Positions 1 to 6,260 of a stretch of DNA of 12,285 nucleotides are shown one piece after another. The notes under the pieces were generated by a model. It had not been told where the DNA came from, ran no database searches, and worked only from the letters and a program-made list of their open reading frames with translations. The stretch comes from Candidatus Omnitrophota bacterium (lineage in GTDB: Bacteria; Omnitrophota; Koll11; JAHIPI01), in assembly GCA_028718265.1 (NCBI GenBank), contig JAQUMG010000031.1, positions 1 to 12,285 on the forward strand, given 5' to 3'. Position 1 is the stretch's first letter. The number at the start of each line of letters is the position of its first letter. Made by a program: the position numbers and the translations under genes.

Positions 1-249
1 CCCTTTCACAAGCTTAATTTTTGCGGGGATGCCTTTATGGATTAACGCGTAAATAAAGGAAAGTCTTATGTTTAATACAAGAGTGCCTATCATAAATATA
101 ATACCCGGCGGGCCATCCATTGGTTTCCATACATTCGTCGGCTCTAATTTATATACCCAGTTAAAAATTCCTCCGCAAGTCACCGCGCCCATGATCATGC
201 CAAAAATAGTTACCGCTAATCCGGCAATTACTATTTTCCCTAACTTCAT
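1..249 (-). CDS. Small membrane protein, 3' end cut by window edge
   Basis: An open frame of 83 codons starts at the ATG at 249 and stays open to base 1, so the C-terminus is missing. The start is supported by an excellent ribosome site, AGGAGG, seven bases upstream. The protein begins MKLGKIVIAGLAVTIF and has a hydrophobic segment at about residues 5-30, a polar stretch around KLEPTNVWKPMDGPP (33-48), then a second hydrophobic segment (about 49-70). A small two-span inner-membrane protein is therefore likely. It follows the gene at 282-755 on the same strand after a 32-base gap, so the two are probably co-transcribed. I do not recognise the family and cannot assign a function. Confidence that it is a real gene comes from the ribosome site and the membrane-protein composition. 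Confidence 0.72.
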   Translation of the reverse strand, partial: MKLGKIVIAGLAVTIFGMIMGAVTCGGIFNWVYKLEPTNVWKPMDGPPGIIFMIGTLVLNIRLSFIYALIHKGIPAKIKLVKG

Positions 250-281
250 CGCGACACCTCCTGATTTTCTCCCCTATTTAT

Positions 282-755
282 TCAAGATATCCTGGGGCTA
301 AGAATAGTCGTATGCTCAGGCTCAAGAAACTCAAGTTTGATAAGCTTCCAGCCGTCTTTTTCCTTTCGGAATGAGGCCTTAATCTTATAAACATCATATA
401 ATACATCTTTAGAATTATTTTCCTGCCAGTATGCCGTGGCATCTATATCTGCAACGGCGTTTTTATCCTCTATCTTTATGGCCGGATTATCGATCTTAAT
501 GAGTATGACCTTGCAGGAATCGAAAAAGTCTTTTGCTATCAGAAGAAGCATCCGTCGGTCATTACCGAAATCATCATAATAATCTATAGAAATAAGGCCC
601 GTGAGCCCGAGTGCTTTTTCCTTCTCAATGAGGGCCTTACCGGCGTATATGGTCCGTCTGACTTTCCCCTCATCTCCCTCAAAAGCATATTTTATCGCCT
701 CAACCGCCAGAAAAACAAGGACTACAATCAATAGAATGAGTATTTTATTTTTCAT
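282..755 (-). CDS. Membrane-anchored NTF2-like protein
   Basis: The 157-residue product has one N-terminal hydrophobic segment (residues 4-20), either a signal anchor or an uncleaved signal peptide, followed by a soluble domain. The pattern EGDEGKVRRTIYAGKALIEK, then a short linker, then SIDYYDDFGNDRR (about 56-68), then alternating beta strands ending in KDGWKLIKLEFLEPE, fits the NTF2-like/SnoaL-like cone fold: an amphipathic helix, then a curved sheet. Such domains are often extracytoplasmic and bind small ligands or act as scaffolds; no catalytic residues can be named here. The start lacks a strong ribosome site (AAAGA close by, AGGA too far away), but no other in-frame Met lies near the N-terminus. 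It precedes the membrane protein at 1-249 by 32 bases. The fold call is moderate and the function is unknown. Confidence 0.75.
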   Translation of the reverse strand: MKNKILILLIVVLVFLAVEAIKYAFEGDEGKVRRTIYAGKALIEKEKALGLTGLISIDYYDDFGNDRRMLLLIAKDFFDSCKVILIKIDNPAIKIEDKNAVADIDATAYWQENNSKDVLYDVYKIKASFRKEKDGWKLIKLEFLEPEHTTILSPRIS

Positions 756-764
756 CAGATCTTT

Positions 765-840
765 GGTGACGTCCTATTTGGTGCCACCCTGTTACTTTTT
801 CGCAGGGGTACACTTTCCCGATTGGCTCGGAAAGCGTTAC
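765..840. repeat. REP-like palindromic cluster
   Basis: Two hairpin-forming stretches fill the gap between the genes at 755 and 853. Bases 765-788 form an imperfect hairpin with GGTG and CACC at its ends. Bases 813-834 form a better stem, CTTTCCCGA against TCGGAAAG with a one-base bulge and a five-base loop. GTTAC occurs directly repeated at 791-795 and 836-840. Neither hairpin has a T tract, so they are not obvious intrinsic terminators. The style resembles REP palindromes found in intergenic regions; the family is not identified. Confidence 0.4.
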
Positions 841-852
841 TTATTTACTTAT

Positions 853-1689
853 TTAAATCATCCTAGTAACATTATTAGAGAAAATTAGAATTTCTTTACC
901 TCGTCGTGCTTCGAATGCACTATGATTTACCACAAAATTACGTTTTTTAAAGTTATTATAAAGGTTTTGTATATAAGAAACATCATCATAAGTCATAACC
1001 CATTTTAAAGGCGATTTTTCTAGAAGTTTTGATAACTTTTTATGATCTTTATCAACATAATGGTTAAGATATAGGGACTTACCCTTTTGATAATATGGTG
1101 GATCAAGAAGAACAAAATAGGTATTCCTTTTTTTATTTTGTTCCAATTGTTTCAAAAGCGTAATTCCGTCAATATTTTTAACTTTTATTTTATCTTTAAA
1201 TTCTTTGATTTTTTCCAGCCGCTTAATAATGGTGTCTTTTGTAAAACGTGCGCCTACATTCCAAGATCCAGATTGATCCATTCCACCAATTGGGCCGCCC
1301 TCTATAATTCCAGAACGATTTGTTCTGTTTAAAAATAAAGTTGCGAAAGCTAATTCTTTGGTTGCTGATAAAGGATTACTGTAAATTTTTTTCTGCTTTC
1401 GCCATTCGTTAATATTAATATTTGTATTTTTTATCTTATTAATTAAAAAATCAGTATCTGAAACAACTATTTTCCAAAAGGAAAAAATGGATCTATCCAT
1501 ATCATTTATGATAATTTTGTCAACCTTACCTGAAAGTAGTAATTTCAATGAAGCACCTGCACCACCAGCATATGGCTCAATAAGAGTTATTTTCACATTT
1601 TTAGGAAAATTCTTTTTTATGACTTTCTCTAGTAAACATGAAAGTCTAGTTTTACCGCCAGGATATCTTAATGGTGAGTAAAATATCAT
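853..1689 (-). CDS. D12-class DNA adenine-N6 methyltransferase
   Basis: The 278-residue protein transfers a methyl group from S-adenosylmethionine to adenine N6 in DNA. Visible motifs in order: PGGK (10-13) in the N-terminal SAM loop, EPYAGGAG (38-45, motif I), IND (61-63), a family-specific block NRTNRSGII...GG (121-132), ARF (147-149), and the catalytic DPPY (196-199). This is the alpha-type motif order of the Dam/D12 family, and length is normal for it. The NRTNRSG block marks a Dam subgroup distinct from E. coli Dam and from DpnM, so GATC specificity should not be assumed. The ATG overlaps the stop of the upstream ParB-like gene (ATGA, bases 1686-1689), implying translational coupling and a joint role. 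Base composition is markedly AT-rich compared with the efflux genes to the right, which suggests transfer. It may be an orphan methyltransferase or the modification half of a defence system. Confidence 0.93.
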   Translation of the reverse strand: MIFYSPLRYPGGKTRLSCLLEKVIKKNFPKNVKITLIEPYAGGAGASLKLLLSGKVDKIIINDMDRSIFSFWKIVVSDTDFLINKIKNTNININEWRKQKKIYSNPLSATKELAFATLFLNRTNRSGIIEGGPIGGMDQSGSWNVGARFTKDTIIKRLEKIKEFKDKIKVKNIDGITLLKQLEQNKKRNTYFVLLDPPYYQKGKSLYLNHYVDKDHKKLSKLLEKSPLKWVMTYDDVSYIQNLYNNFKKRNFVVNHSAFEARRGKEILIFSNNVTRMI

Positions 1690-3032
1690 AGTAATTTTTG
1701 TGTATCCAATGAAATGAGCAAGTCATTCGTATCCTGTAACATAAACTCAATTAATGGAATAAGATTCTCTGAAACAGCTCTTGCGTCACTTGGTACTGCT
1801 GCCGTTTTATAATTATGAATAATTTGGTGAAGTTTATCCAAATCAAAGCTTTCGAATGCCTTTTTAGTCCCAATATTCTTTACAAGTTCAATGAATTTTT
1901 TTTGTAAAATTGTAAAATTTGTATATTTACGAGGATTATTTTTGTCATAAAATGCGGAGCGAAAATGATCATAATCCTTCAATTTCTTCCCCTTGTATTT
2001 AGTCTCTTCAAGTACATATTTCAGAATAGACTCAAACGTAACTCGCGATATCGCTAATTTTGAATTAGTGAACTGGATATAATCTAAGGAATAACATTCA
2101 TCAATTAAGCGTTTTATTTTTGTTGCGATCTGCTTCCTTCCGAATATAGGTCGATTTTTTATTGAGCCTTTCTTTGCTGCAGGGGGCTTACTCTTACTGG
2201 TTTTAGATCTACTAACAGATTTATCTGGTGTAAAGCCAAAATGCTTTAACTTACTAAGAAATTTCTCTTTTTCACGATCAATCTCTATATGTGTTGTATT
2301 TGGATAATGTTTTAAGTATTCAACAAGAGCGTTTACATATTCTCCAAACTTAACCTTATCTAATATTTCTATTTGATAAGATGGTTTACCCTTAAACTTG
2401 TACCCACATATTTTAGCATAGCTAAATAATCGTTCGAATATAATCGTTTTTCCGCCAGTATTACCTTTTCCACGACGTAATAATTTCTTTAAATCTTCTC
2501 CTGAAATCTTTACGGCTTCATAATAAAAACTTGCTAATTTTATAAGCTGAGAAGGCTCTGAATCTATTTCCATTATTGCCTCTTCAGAAGATCCGGCATT
2601 GTGCATCTCAAATGCTTTTAATGCTTTCGCTATACGATCCCATTCCTTAAAAAGACTATGCGTATGTTCTTCTTGAATTCTTCGATTTAGTTCATTTTCG
2701 TCAGTATAAACCAATACTGGCAAATTACTAATGTTCATTTTTGATAAACCCAAAGTGTACTTTTTGGGATTCTGTAATGCTTTTACAGCCGCACATCTTC
2801 TATTACCATCTTTTACAAGAAATTTTTCCCCACGTGCAATTACCCATAATGCTGCATCTGGATAGAACTGCTTTATATCTGTTATATGCTTAGCTACTTC
2901 TTCAGCCGCTTCCGTGTAAAGCAAATATTCAATAAGGTCTTCTTCTTTATCACTACCATCGTACAACTCAGCAAATCTAGCATTATCCGGATCAAGAATT
3001 AATTCATCTATAGATTTGTACTCTATTTTCAT
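1686..3032 (-). CDS. ParB/Srx-fold nuclease-like protein with unknown C-terminal domain
   Basis: The 448-residue protein starts with a ParB/sulfiredoxin-type N-terminal domain: LILDPDNARF (11-20) and the hallmark KDGNRRCAAVKAL (74-86), which in this superfamily binds a nucleotide or DNA. A helical region follows (about 120-260), then a Lys/Ser-rich linker (about 272-300), then a helical C-terminal domain (300-448). Its end, LHQIIHNYKTAAVPSDARAV (401-420) followed by NLIPLIEFML, faintly resembles the last helices of HEPN-type domains; this is only a pattern impression. The start has a good ribosome site (AAGGAG, seven bases upstream). It lies immediately before the D12 methyltransferase with a four-base overlap, so it is probably the partner of that enzyme (guide, regulator or effector), not a chromosome-segregation ParB; no parA is present. 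It is AT-rich, like its partner. Confidence 0.8.
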   Translation of the reverse strand: MKIEYKSIDELILDPDNARFAELYDGSDKEEDLIEYLLYTEAAEEVAKHITDIKQFYPDAALWVIARGEKFLVKDGNRRCAAVKALQNPKKYTLGLSKMNISNLPVLVYTDENELNRRIQEEHTHSLFKEWDRIAKALKAFEMHNAGSSEEAIMEIDSEPSQLIKLASFYYEAVKISGEDLKKLLRRGKGNTGGKTIIFERLFSYAKICGYKFKGKPSYQIEILDKVKFGEYVNALVEYLKHYPNTTHIEIDREKEKFLSKLKHFGFTPDKSVSRSKTSKSKPPAAKKGSIKNRPIFGRKQIATKIKRLIDECYSLDYIQFTNSKLAISRVTFESILKYVLEETKYKGKKLKDYDHFRSAFYDKNNPRKYTNFTILQKKFIELVKNIGTKKAFESFDLDKLHQIIHNYKTAAVPSDARAVSENLIPLIEFMLQDTNDLLISLDTQKLL

Positions 3033-3180
3033 TTAAAACTCCTTTTCTATTTTCCGGGCAGTCTCAAGAGTGTCTATTTATAAACGCTTTTTATAGAATT
3101 TCTGGGGATGTACCACTTGGGGACACAACGCTACCTACCCCTAACCGCTCCGGCCCCAATTTTTTCCCTTTTTCACCATT
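3033..3180 (-). promoter_or_regulatory. Leader and probable promoter region of the ParB-methyltransferase pair
   Basis: This gap must hold the promoter of the pair because the terminators at 3181-3325 end transcription from the right. Next to the gene is the AAGGAG ribosome site. Further up, a TATAAA-like box occurs in a short AT-rich inverted stretch (TCTAT ... ATAGA, about 3078-3104), but no good -35 box is spaced correctly. Bases 3103-3134 resemble the palindromic stretch at 805-840. The promoter position is an inference. Confidence 0.3.
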
Positions 3181-3219
3181 AAAACAAAAAAGCAACTCCC
3201 ATTTTAGGAGAGTTGCTTT
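3181..3219 (-). terminator. Intrinsic terminator (distal)
   Basis: A 10-base perfect stem (3189-3198 with 3210-3219, core AGCAACTC/GAGTTGCT) has an 11-base loop and, read on the minus strand, is followed by TTTTTGTTTT (3188-3181, overlapping the end of the stem). It is the second terminator after the restriction operon and would insulate the ParB-methyltransferase pair from read-through. Confidence 0.8.
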
Positions 3220-3286
3220 AGAATTTAGCTTATTTTTAACCTCATATCACACGCCCCGTTATGAAATGCTTATATATTATACCTCT

Positions 3287-3325
3287 AAAAACACCAAATC
3301 CCAAGCTATTTTTCGCTTGGGATTT
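3287..3325 (-). terminator. Intrinsic terminator (proximal)
   Basis: A perfect 11-base inverted repeat (AAATCCCAAGC at 3296-3306, GCTTGGGATTT at 3315-3325) has an eight-base loop. On the minus strand it is followed by GGTG and five T residues. It begins 37 bases after the stop of the MutH-like endonuclease gene, so it is the natural end of the restriction-modification operon. Confidence 0.75.
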
Positions 3326-3362
3326 AAGAGAAGGGCGTGCTTTATATTTTAGTTCGGCTGTT

Positions 3363-3989
3363 TTATATATCTAAAACCTTTTTTATAAAAATTGGCCTTG
3401 CATAAAATGCGCGGCTAGTGCTTCCGTGGCCCGCACCTTTAGTACGAGGCTGAATATATACCCCCATCGCACCCGTCAGTGCTTCAAAACCTTTTGTTTC
3501 TAGTGCATCTCTTACCAAATCATAGTCTTTTTTGACTTGTGCGTATAATGCTTTATCACTCAGATCGAATTTTCCAACGGAAAGTAACGCCGATTTAGTC
3601 TCGTTTATATCGTTGTAGAGCCGCGCACAGATAACAACTTCTTTTAGTTTATGTAGCAAGTGGCTATTTTCGAATGAGGTGTCTTTCACTTGCTCGGGAT
3701 TGATCATGGTAATCTGCATGGTTTCTTTTGGTGTAATCGTCCCATCTCTCCGCTTCTTCATCGAAACCATTTTTAACTCCCAATGTCCACCATTAGGTGC
3801 TTGGATATTGCTCGCACCTAATCCAATATATCTTTCTAATACTTGCCCGGCCCAGCCTTTATTTCGTCCTTGCTGTTGTTTTTCATCTGTAAAAACTGTT
3901 ATGCCAAACTTACTGGCTAATGGCCTTAAGTCTTTACCAATAAGTTCTGTTAATTTCGCTATTGCCTCTTCTTTGCCTAAAATTGCCAT
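3363..3989 (-). CDS. MutH/Sau3AI-like type II restriction endonuclease
   Basis: The 208-residue protein matches the MutH/Sau3AI nuclease pattern throughout: KGWAGQVLERYIG (44-56, like the MutH KGW..xLLE block), WELKMV (70-75, the E-x-K of the PD-(D/E)XK core), then SFENSHLLHKLKEV (about 104-117, corresponding to ETSHVRHKLKRV in MutH), a late D-Y-D-L-V-R helix, and GVYIQPRTKG near the C-terminus. It should make double-strand cuts in unmodified DNA. An aligned Asp equivalent to MutH Asp70 is not obvious; Asn66 sits nearby (PNGGHWELK). The start overlaps the upstream methyltransferase gene by 13 bases, with a weak ribosome site, so translation is probably coupled and made after the protective methylase. 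It is followed by two intrinsic terminators. A mismatch-repair role is unlikely given the partner. Confidence 0.85.
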   Translation of the reverse strand: MAILGKEEAIAKLTELIGKDLRPLASKFGITVFTDEKQQQGRNKGWAGQVLERYIGLGASNIQAPNGGHWELKMVSMKKRRDGTITPKETMQITMINPEQVKDTSFENSHLLHKLKEVVICARLYNDINETKSALLSVGKFDLSDKALYAQVKKDYDLVRDALETKGFEALTGAMGVYIQPRTKGAGHGSTSRAFYARPIFIKKVLDI

Positions 3990-4867
3990 GTTATATCTCG
4001 AAAGCTATCTTTAAGCCTTTTTATTGAAGTGTTTATATAATCTTCTTCAAGCTCAATACCAATATATTGTCTCTTTTCCCTATGCGCTGCAATACCTGTC
4101 GTGCCACTACCGCTAAATGGATCCAGCACTATGTCACCGGGTTTGGTAGAAGCTAACACAATCCTATCTAGTAGTTGCAATGGTTTTTGAGTCGGGTGCT
4201 TACCGTATTTCTTTTCTTCAGTCATAGGCGGTTTAATCGACCACAGGCTAAGCATTTGCTTGTTATTATTCATCTTTTTCATTAAAGGATAGTTAAAATA
4301 ATGTTTACTATCCTTATTCTTTGCGGCCCAAAGAATAGTTTCTGTAGAATGTGTGAAATAGCGACAACTTAGATTGGGGGGTGGATTTACTTTGAACCAT
4401 GCTATATCATTTAATATTTTATAGCCTAAATCTTGCATTGCATAGCCTACTGCATAGATAATATGCGAGGTGCCGGATACCCAAATGGTACCGTTCGGAG
4501 TCAAGACCCGCTGGCACTCCCTTAACCATCTCAAGGTAAAGAGGTAATTATCTTCTATTCCTTTAGAAACATCCCATTTCCCCTTATTTACCGATACCTG
4601 TTTGCCGGCATGGCAGGTAAAACCGCCGTTTGATAAGAAATATGGGGGATCGGCAAAAATCATATCAATCGAATTTTCGGGAAGATTTGGAAGGATATTA
4701 AAGCAATCCTCATTAAATAGAATTATCTTGCGCTGATGATCTTCGAAATAAGGCTTATATGGAAGATCTTTGGTCAAATTGAATATGCTTCTATTATGCA
4801 TCACTTTATCGTGTATTGCGGTAGTCATATTGATACTCGGCTGGATATTTAGTAACCCTTCTGACAT
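3977..4867 (-). CDS. DpnA-like beta-class DNA adenine-N6 methyltransferase
   Basis: The 296-residue enzyme has the beta-class motif order: catalytic DPPY first (73-76, in FADPPYFLSNGG), then the target-recognition region, then HPTQKP (224-229) and the SAM-binding DPFSGSGTTG (249-258). The blocks VSVNKGKWD (91-99) and NLSCRYFTHSTETILWA (165-181) closely match what I remember of DpnA, the second methylase of the DpnII system, which acts on GATC and can modify single-stranded DNA. A recognition site of GATC or a close relative is thus the best guess. An N-terminal extension of about 45 residues precedes the catalytic domain. The ATG is preceded by AAAGGTGG at a sensible distance. It is the first gene of a two-gene restriction-modification operon with the MutH-like endonuclease at 3363-3989. 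Confidence 0.93.
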   Translation of the reverse strand: MSEGLLNIQPSINMTTAIHDKVMHNRSIFNLTKDLPYKPYFEDHQRKIILFNEDCFNILPNLPENSIDMIFADPPYFLSNGGFTCHAGKQVSVNKGKWDVSKGIEDNYLFTLRWLRECQRVLTPNGTIWVSGTSHIIYAVGYAMQDLGYKILNDIAWFKVNPPPNLSCRYFTHSTETILWAAKNKDSKHYFNYPLMKKMNNNKQMLSLWSIKPPMTEEKKYGKHPTQKPLQLLDRIVLASTKPGDIVLDPFSGSGTTGIAAHREKRQYIGIELEEDYINTSIKRLKDSFRDITWQF

Positions 4868-4990
4868 AATTGTACCACCTTTCTATTTGCCAGTCAATTC
4901 TATCCTTCACCTATATATACGCTTGAAGTAGCCGTTTTCTTTCAAACTTTTTTAAAATTTTTGAAATACGACGAAACTCTGTTTTTTTAC
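4868..4990 (-). promoter_or_regulatory. Upstream region of the restriction-modification operon with an inverted repeat
   Basis: This AT-rich region must carry the promoter for the methylase-endonuclease operon. A TATATA box is visible at about 4913-4920, without a well-spaced -35 box. An inverted repeat TTTCAAA (4940-4946) / TTTGAAA (4960-4966) with a 13-base spacer lies upstream of it and might bind a regulator, although no controller protein gene is adjacent. Low confidence. Confidence 0.3.
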
Positions 4991-4993
4991 AGC

Positions 4994-5021
4994 GGCCATC
5001 TTAGCCATATTAATTAACTGC
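4994..5021. repeat. Direct repeat, left copy
   Basis: Bases 4998-5021 are identical over 24 bases to 6365-6388, in the same orientation. Allowing one mismatch (4997 against 6364) the match extends to 28 bases, starting GGC and ending TTAATTAACTGC. The two copies are 1,367 bases apart and bracket the nucleotidyltransferase operon. Chance identity of 24 bases at this distance is very unlikely. The copy overlaps the left end of the large palindrome at 5013-5203. Confidence 0.9.
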
Positions 5022-5203
5022 GATATTCCAGCGAGCGACCTTCAAAATTTTAGCTTATCGCAAGGCAAAAATCGGTTTCTAAAAGGGCGGTGGATTGTCC
5101 GAGCCGACACGGCAGTGTCGAGCGAGTTCACCGCCCCCGATTTTTGACGCAGCGAGAAGCGTAAAGAAATTTTGTAGACGCGAGCGGAATATCGCGAGTT
5201 AAT
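5013..5203. repeat. 191-base imperfect palindrome downstream of the nucleotidyltransferase operon
   Basis: Nested inverted blocks pair around a centre near 5112: 5013-5029 with 5186-5203 (ATTAACT plus GCGATATTCC, one extra base on the right arm), 5043-5050 with 5167-5174 (CAAAATTT), 5066-5075 with 5137-5146 (CAAAAATCGG), 5085-5092 with 5129-5136 (GGGCGGTG), and the apical CGACAC (5105-5110) with GTGTCG (5115-5120). The single strand could fold into one long cruciform with internal bulges. It lies 58 bases after the stop at 5262, so it may end the transcript, be an RNA structure, or be a recombination or transposition end. Confidence 0.85.
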
Positions 5204-5261
5204 GCTGCTTATAGCACTGCGGGTTGGGGTGGGGCAAGTTAAATATGGAGGCAGTGGCGTG

Positions 5262-5948
5262 TTACTTCAAAATATCTAAAATCTCATTTTCGTTGGCTTC
5301 TTTTAATCCCTTCAGGATTTTAGTCTGCCAGCCTGGCAGGGCAGAATTGAACACCTTTTTGACGATATTTATTTCGCCTTTATTAATTAAGGCCTTTAAA
5401 ATCGCGACCGCGGTATTCCTGTCTTTTGCGGCTTTTTCTTCCTTCGTCCTGCGCTGAAAAATGATAAGCTTGTGCAGGGCAAAATTTGCGGGATGCGGTA
5501 AAGTCAAATAAAAATCCTCTATCTTTATCCTGATTGTGTTGCCGGATAAAAAGCTAAGAAATCTCAAGGCAGCCGCATTAAGGCCTAACTTTGGCAAAGG
5601 AACCGGCTTATCGGTGCCTTTCCCTCTCTCAGGAACCAGAAATTCTAATATCAATTCCGGGTGGTCTAACCTGATATATCCCTTACGCCCCTTAAAATCG
5701 GTCACGAAACCTAGATCTTGAAGAAGATCCGGTACATTTACAGCATGTTTTATCCTGGCGGGATTATCTATCAAAAAATCTAAATCTCTGGTTTTTATGG
5801 CAGTGTGGCCCGCGTAAGGGGTATCGGCAAAATATTCATCATAAAAATAGACACACCAGCTTCCTATGAGGATAAGGTCGCCAAGAATGTTTGCCTTATG
5901 AAATCGCCTTAAGACCTCAAGGCACAACTCAGACTGCTTCTTTTCCAC
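5262..5948 (-). CDS. Nucleotidyltransferase-fold protein, putative toxin-antitoxin partner
   Basis: The 228-residue protein has the pol-beta nucleotidyltransferase signature: LIGSWCVYFY (27-36, with GS at 29-30), TRDLDFLI (53-60, two metal-binding Asp at 55 and 57), and a possible third acid in LILEFLVPE (99-107). The later HKLIIFQRR...AAKD (159-176) is typical of AbiEii/MNT-like enzymes that transfer nucleotides to RNA or protein. It starts at GTG (5948), preceded by AAGGAG eight bases upstream, inside the last 20 bases of the preceding gene, so translation is coupled. The operon promoter is studded with operator half-sites, as expected of an autoregulated toxin-antitoxin locus. The unit is bracketed by direct repeats. 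Substrate unknown; a house-keeping tRNA nucleotidyltransferase is excluded by size and motif layout. Confidence 0.78.
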   Translation of the reverse strand: MEKKQSELCLEVLRRFHKANILGDLILIGSWCVYFYDEYFADTPYAGHTAIKTRDLDFLIDNPARIKHAVNVPDLLQDLGFVTDFKGRKGYIRLDHPELILEFLVPERGKGTDKPVPLPKLGLNAAALRFLSFLSGNTIRIKIEDFYLTLPHPANFALHKLIIFQRRTKEEKAAKDRNTAVAILKALINKGEINIVKKVFNSALPGWQTKILKGLKEANENEILDILK

Positions 5949-6249
5949 GCAAAGAACTCCTTAGAAATCTTATCTGTTTTTTTACCTGTGACAGCAGCCT
6001 TCTATACTTAGCTCTCGACACCTTAATTGCCGCGTATTTCTTCTTTTCGTCTTCGGATATTTTACCTTTATAAATGTATTTTACTTTATTATTGATCCTT
6101 TTTGCTAAATAGCAATATTCGTGCCCTCTTATCTTTTTAACCACAAGGCATCCTGCTGGTAATTTCTTTAATGCTTGTTCGTATTCTTTTTTCATCCGAA
6201 GAGAATTTTCAAGCTCTTCTGATAGAACCCCTTTTATTACGCCCCGCAT
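5929..6249 (-). CDS. Small basic protein, partner of the nucleotidyltransferase
   Basis: The 106-residue product is rich in Lys and Arg. A helical N-terminus (residues 10-30) is followed by LPAGCLVVKKIRGHEYCYLA (30-49) and NNKVKYIYKGKIS (53-65), a compact beta module, then a long basic helix (67-102). Small proteins with this LP-G-hydrophobic-KKI-G-x-YYL pattern are, as I recall, often encoded beside nucleotidyltransferases; I know no established name. It is the first gene of the operon and overlaps the nucleotidyltransferase by 20 bases. AGGAGG lies only four bases before the ATG, so initiation may be slightly suboptimal. Its promoter is covered by inverted repeats, making this protein (or the complex) the likely autorepressor and antitoxin candidate, although no helix-turn-helix is evident. 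Confidence 0.72.
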   Translation of the reverse strand: MRGVIKGVLSEELENSLRMKKEYEQALKKLPAGCLVVKKIRGHEYCYLAKRINNKVKYIYKGKISEDEKKKYAAIKVSRAKYRRLLSQVKKQIRFLRSSLRGKEAV

Positions 6250-6260
6250 ATATCCTCCTA

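Noticed and set aside
68..301. Plus-strand open frame at the left edge
   Set aside because: It is antisense to the minus-strand membrane protein at 1-249, which has a perfect ribosome site; the plus frame has none.
853..1689. D12 methyltransferase as the DpnM partner of the DpnA-like enzyme
   Set aside because: Its NRTNRSG-type block differs from DpnM, it is coupled to the ParB-like gene, and two terminators separate it from the restriction operon.
5013..5203. Large palindrome as an integron attC site
   Set aside because: Its ends read ATTAACT and AGTTAAT, which do not match the attC core boxes, and no integron integrase is visible. Kept as an unexplained palindrome.
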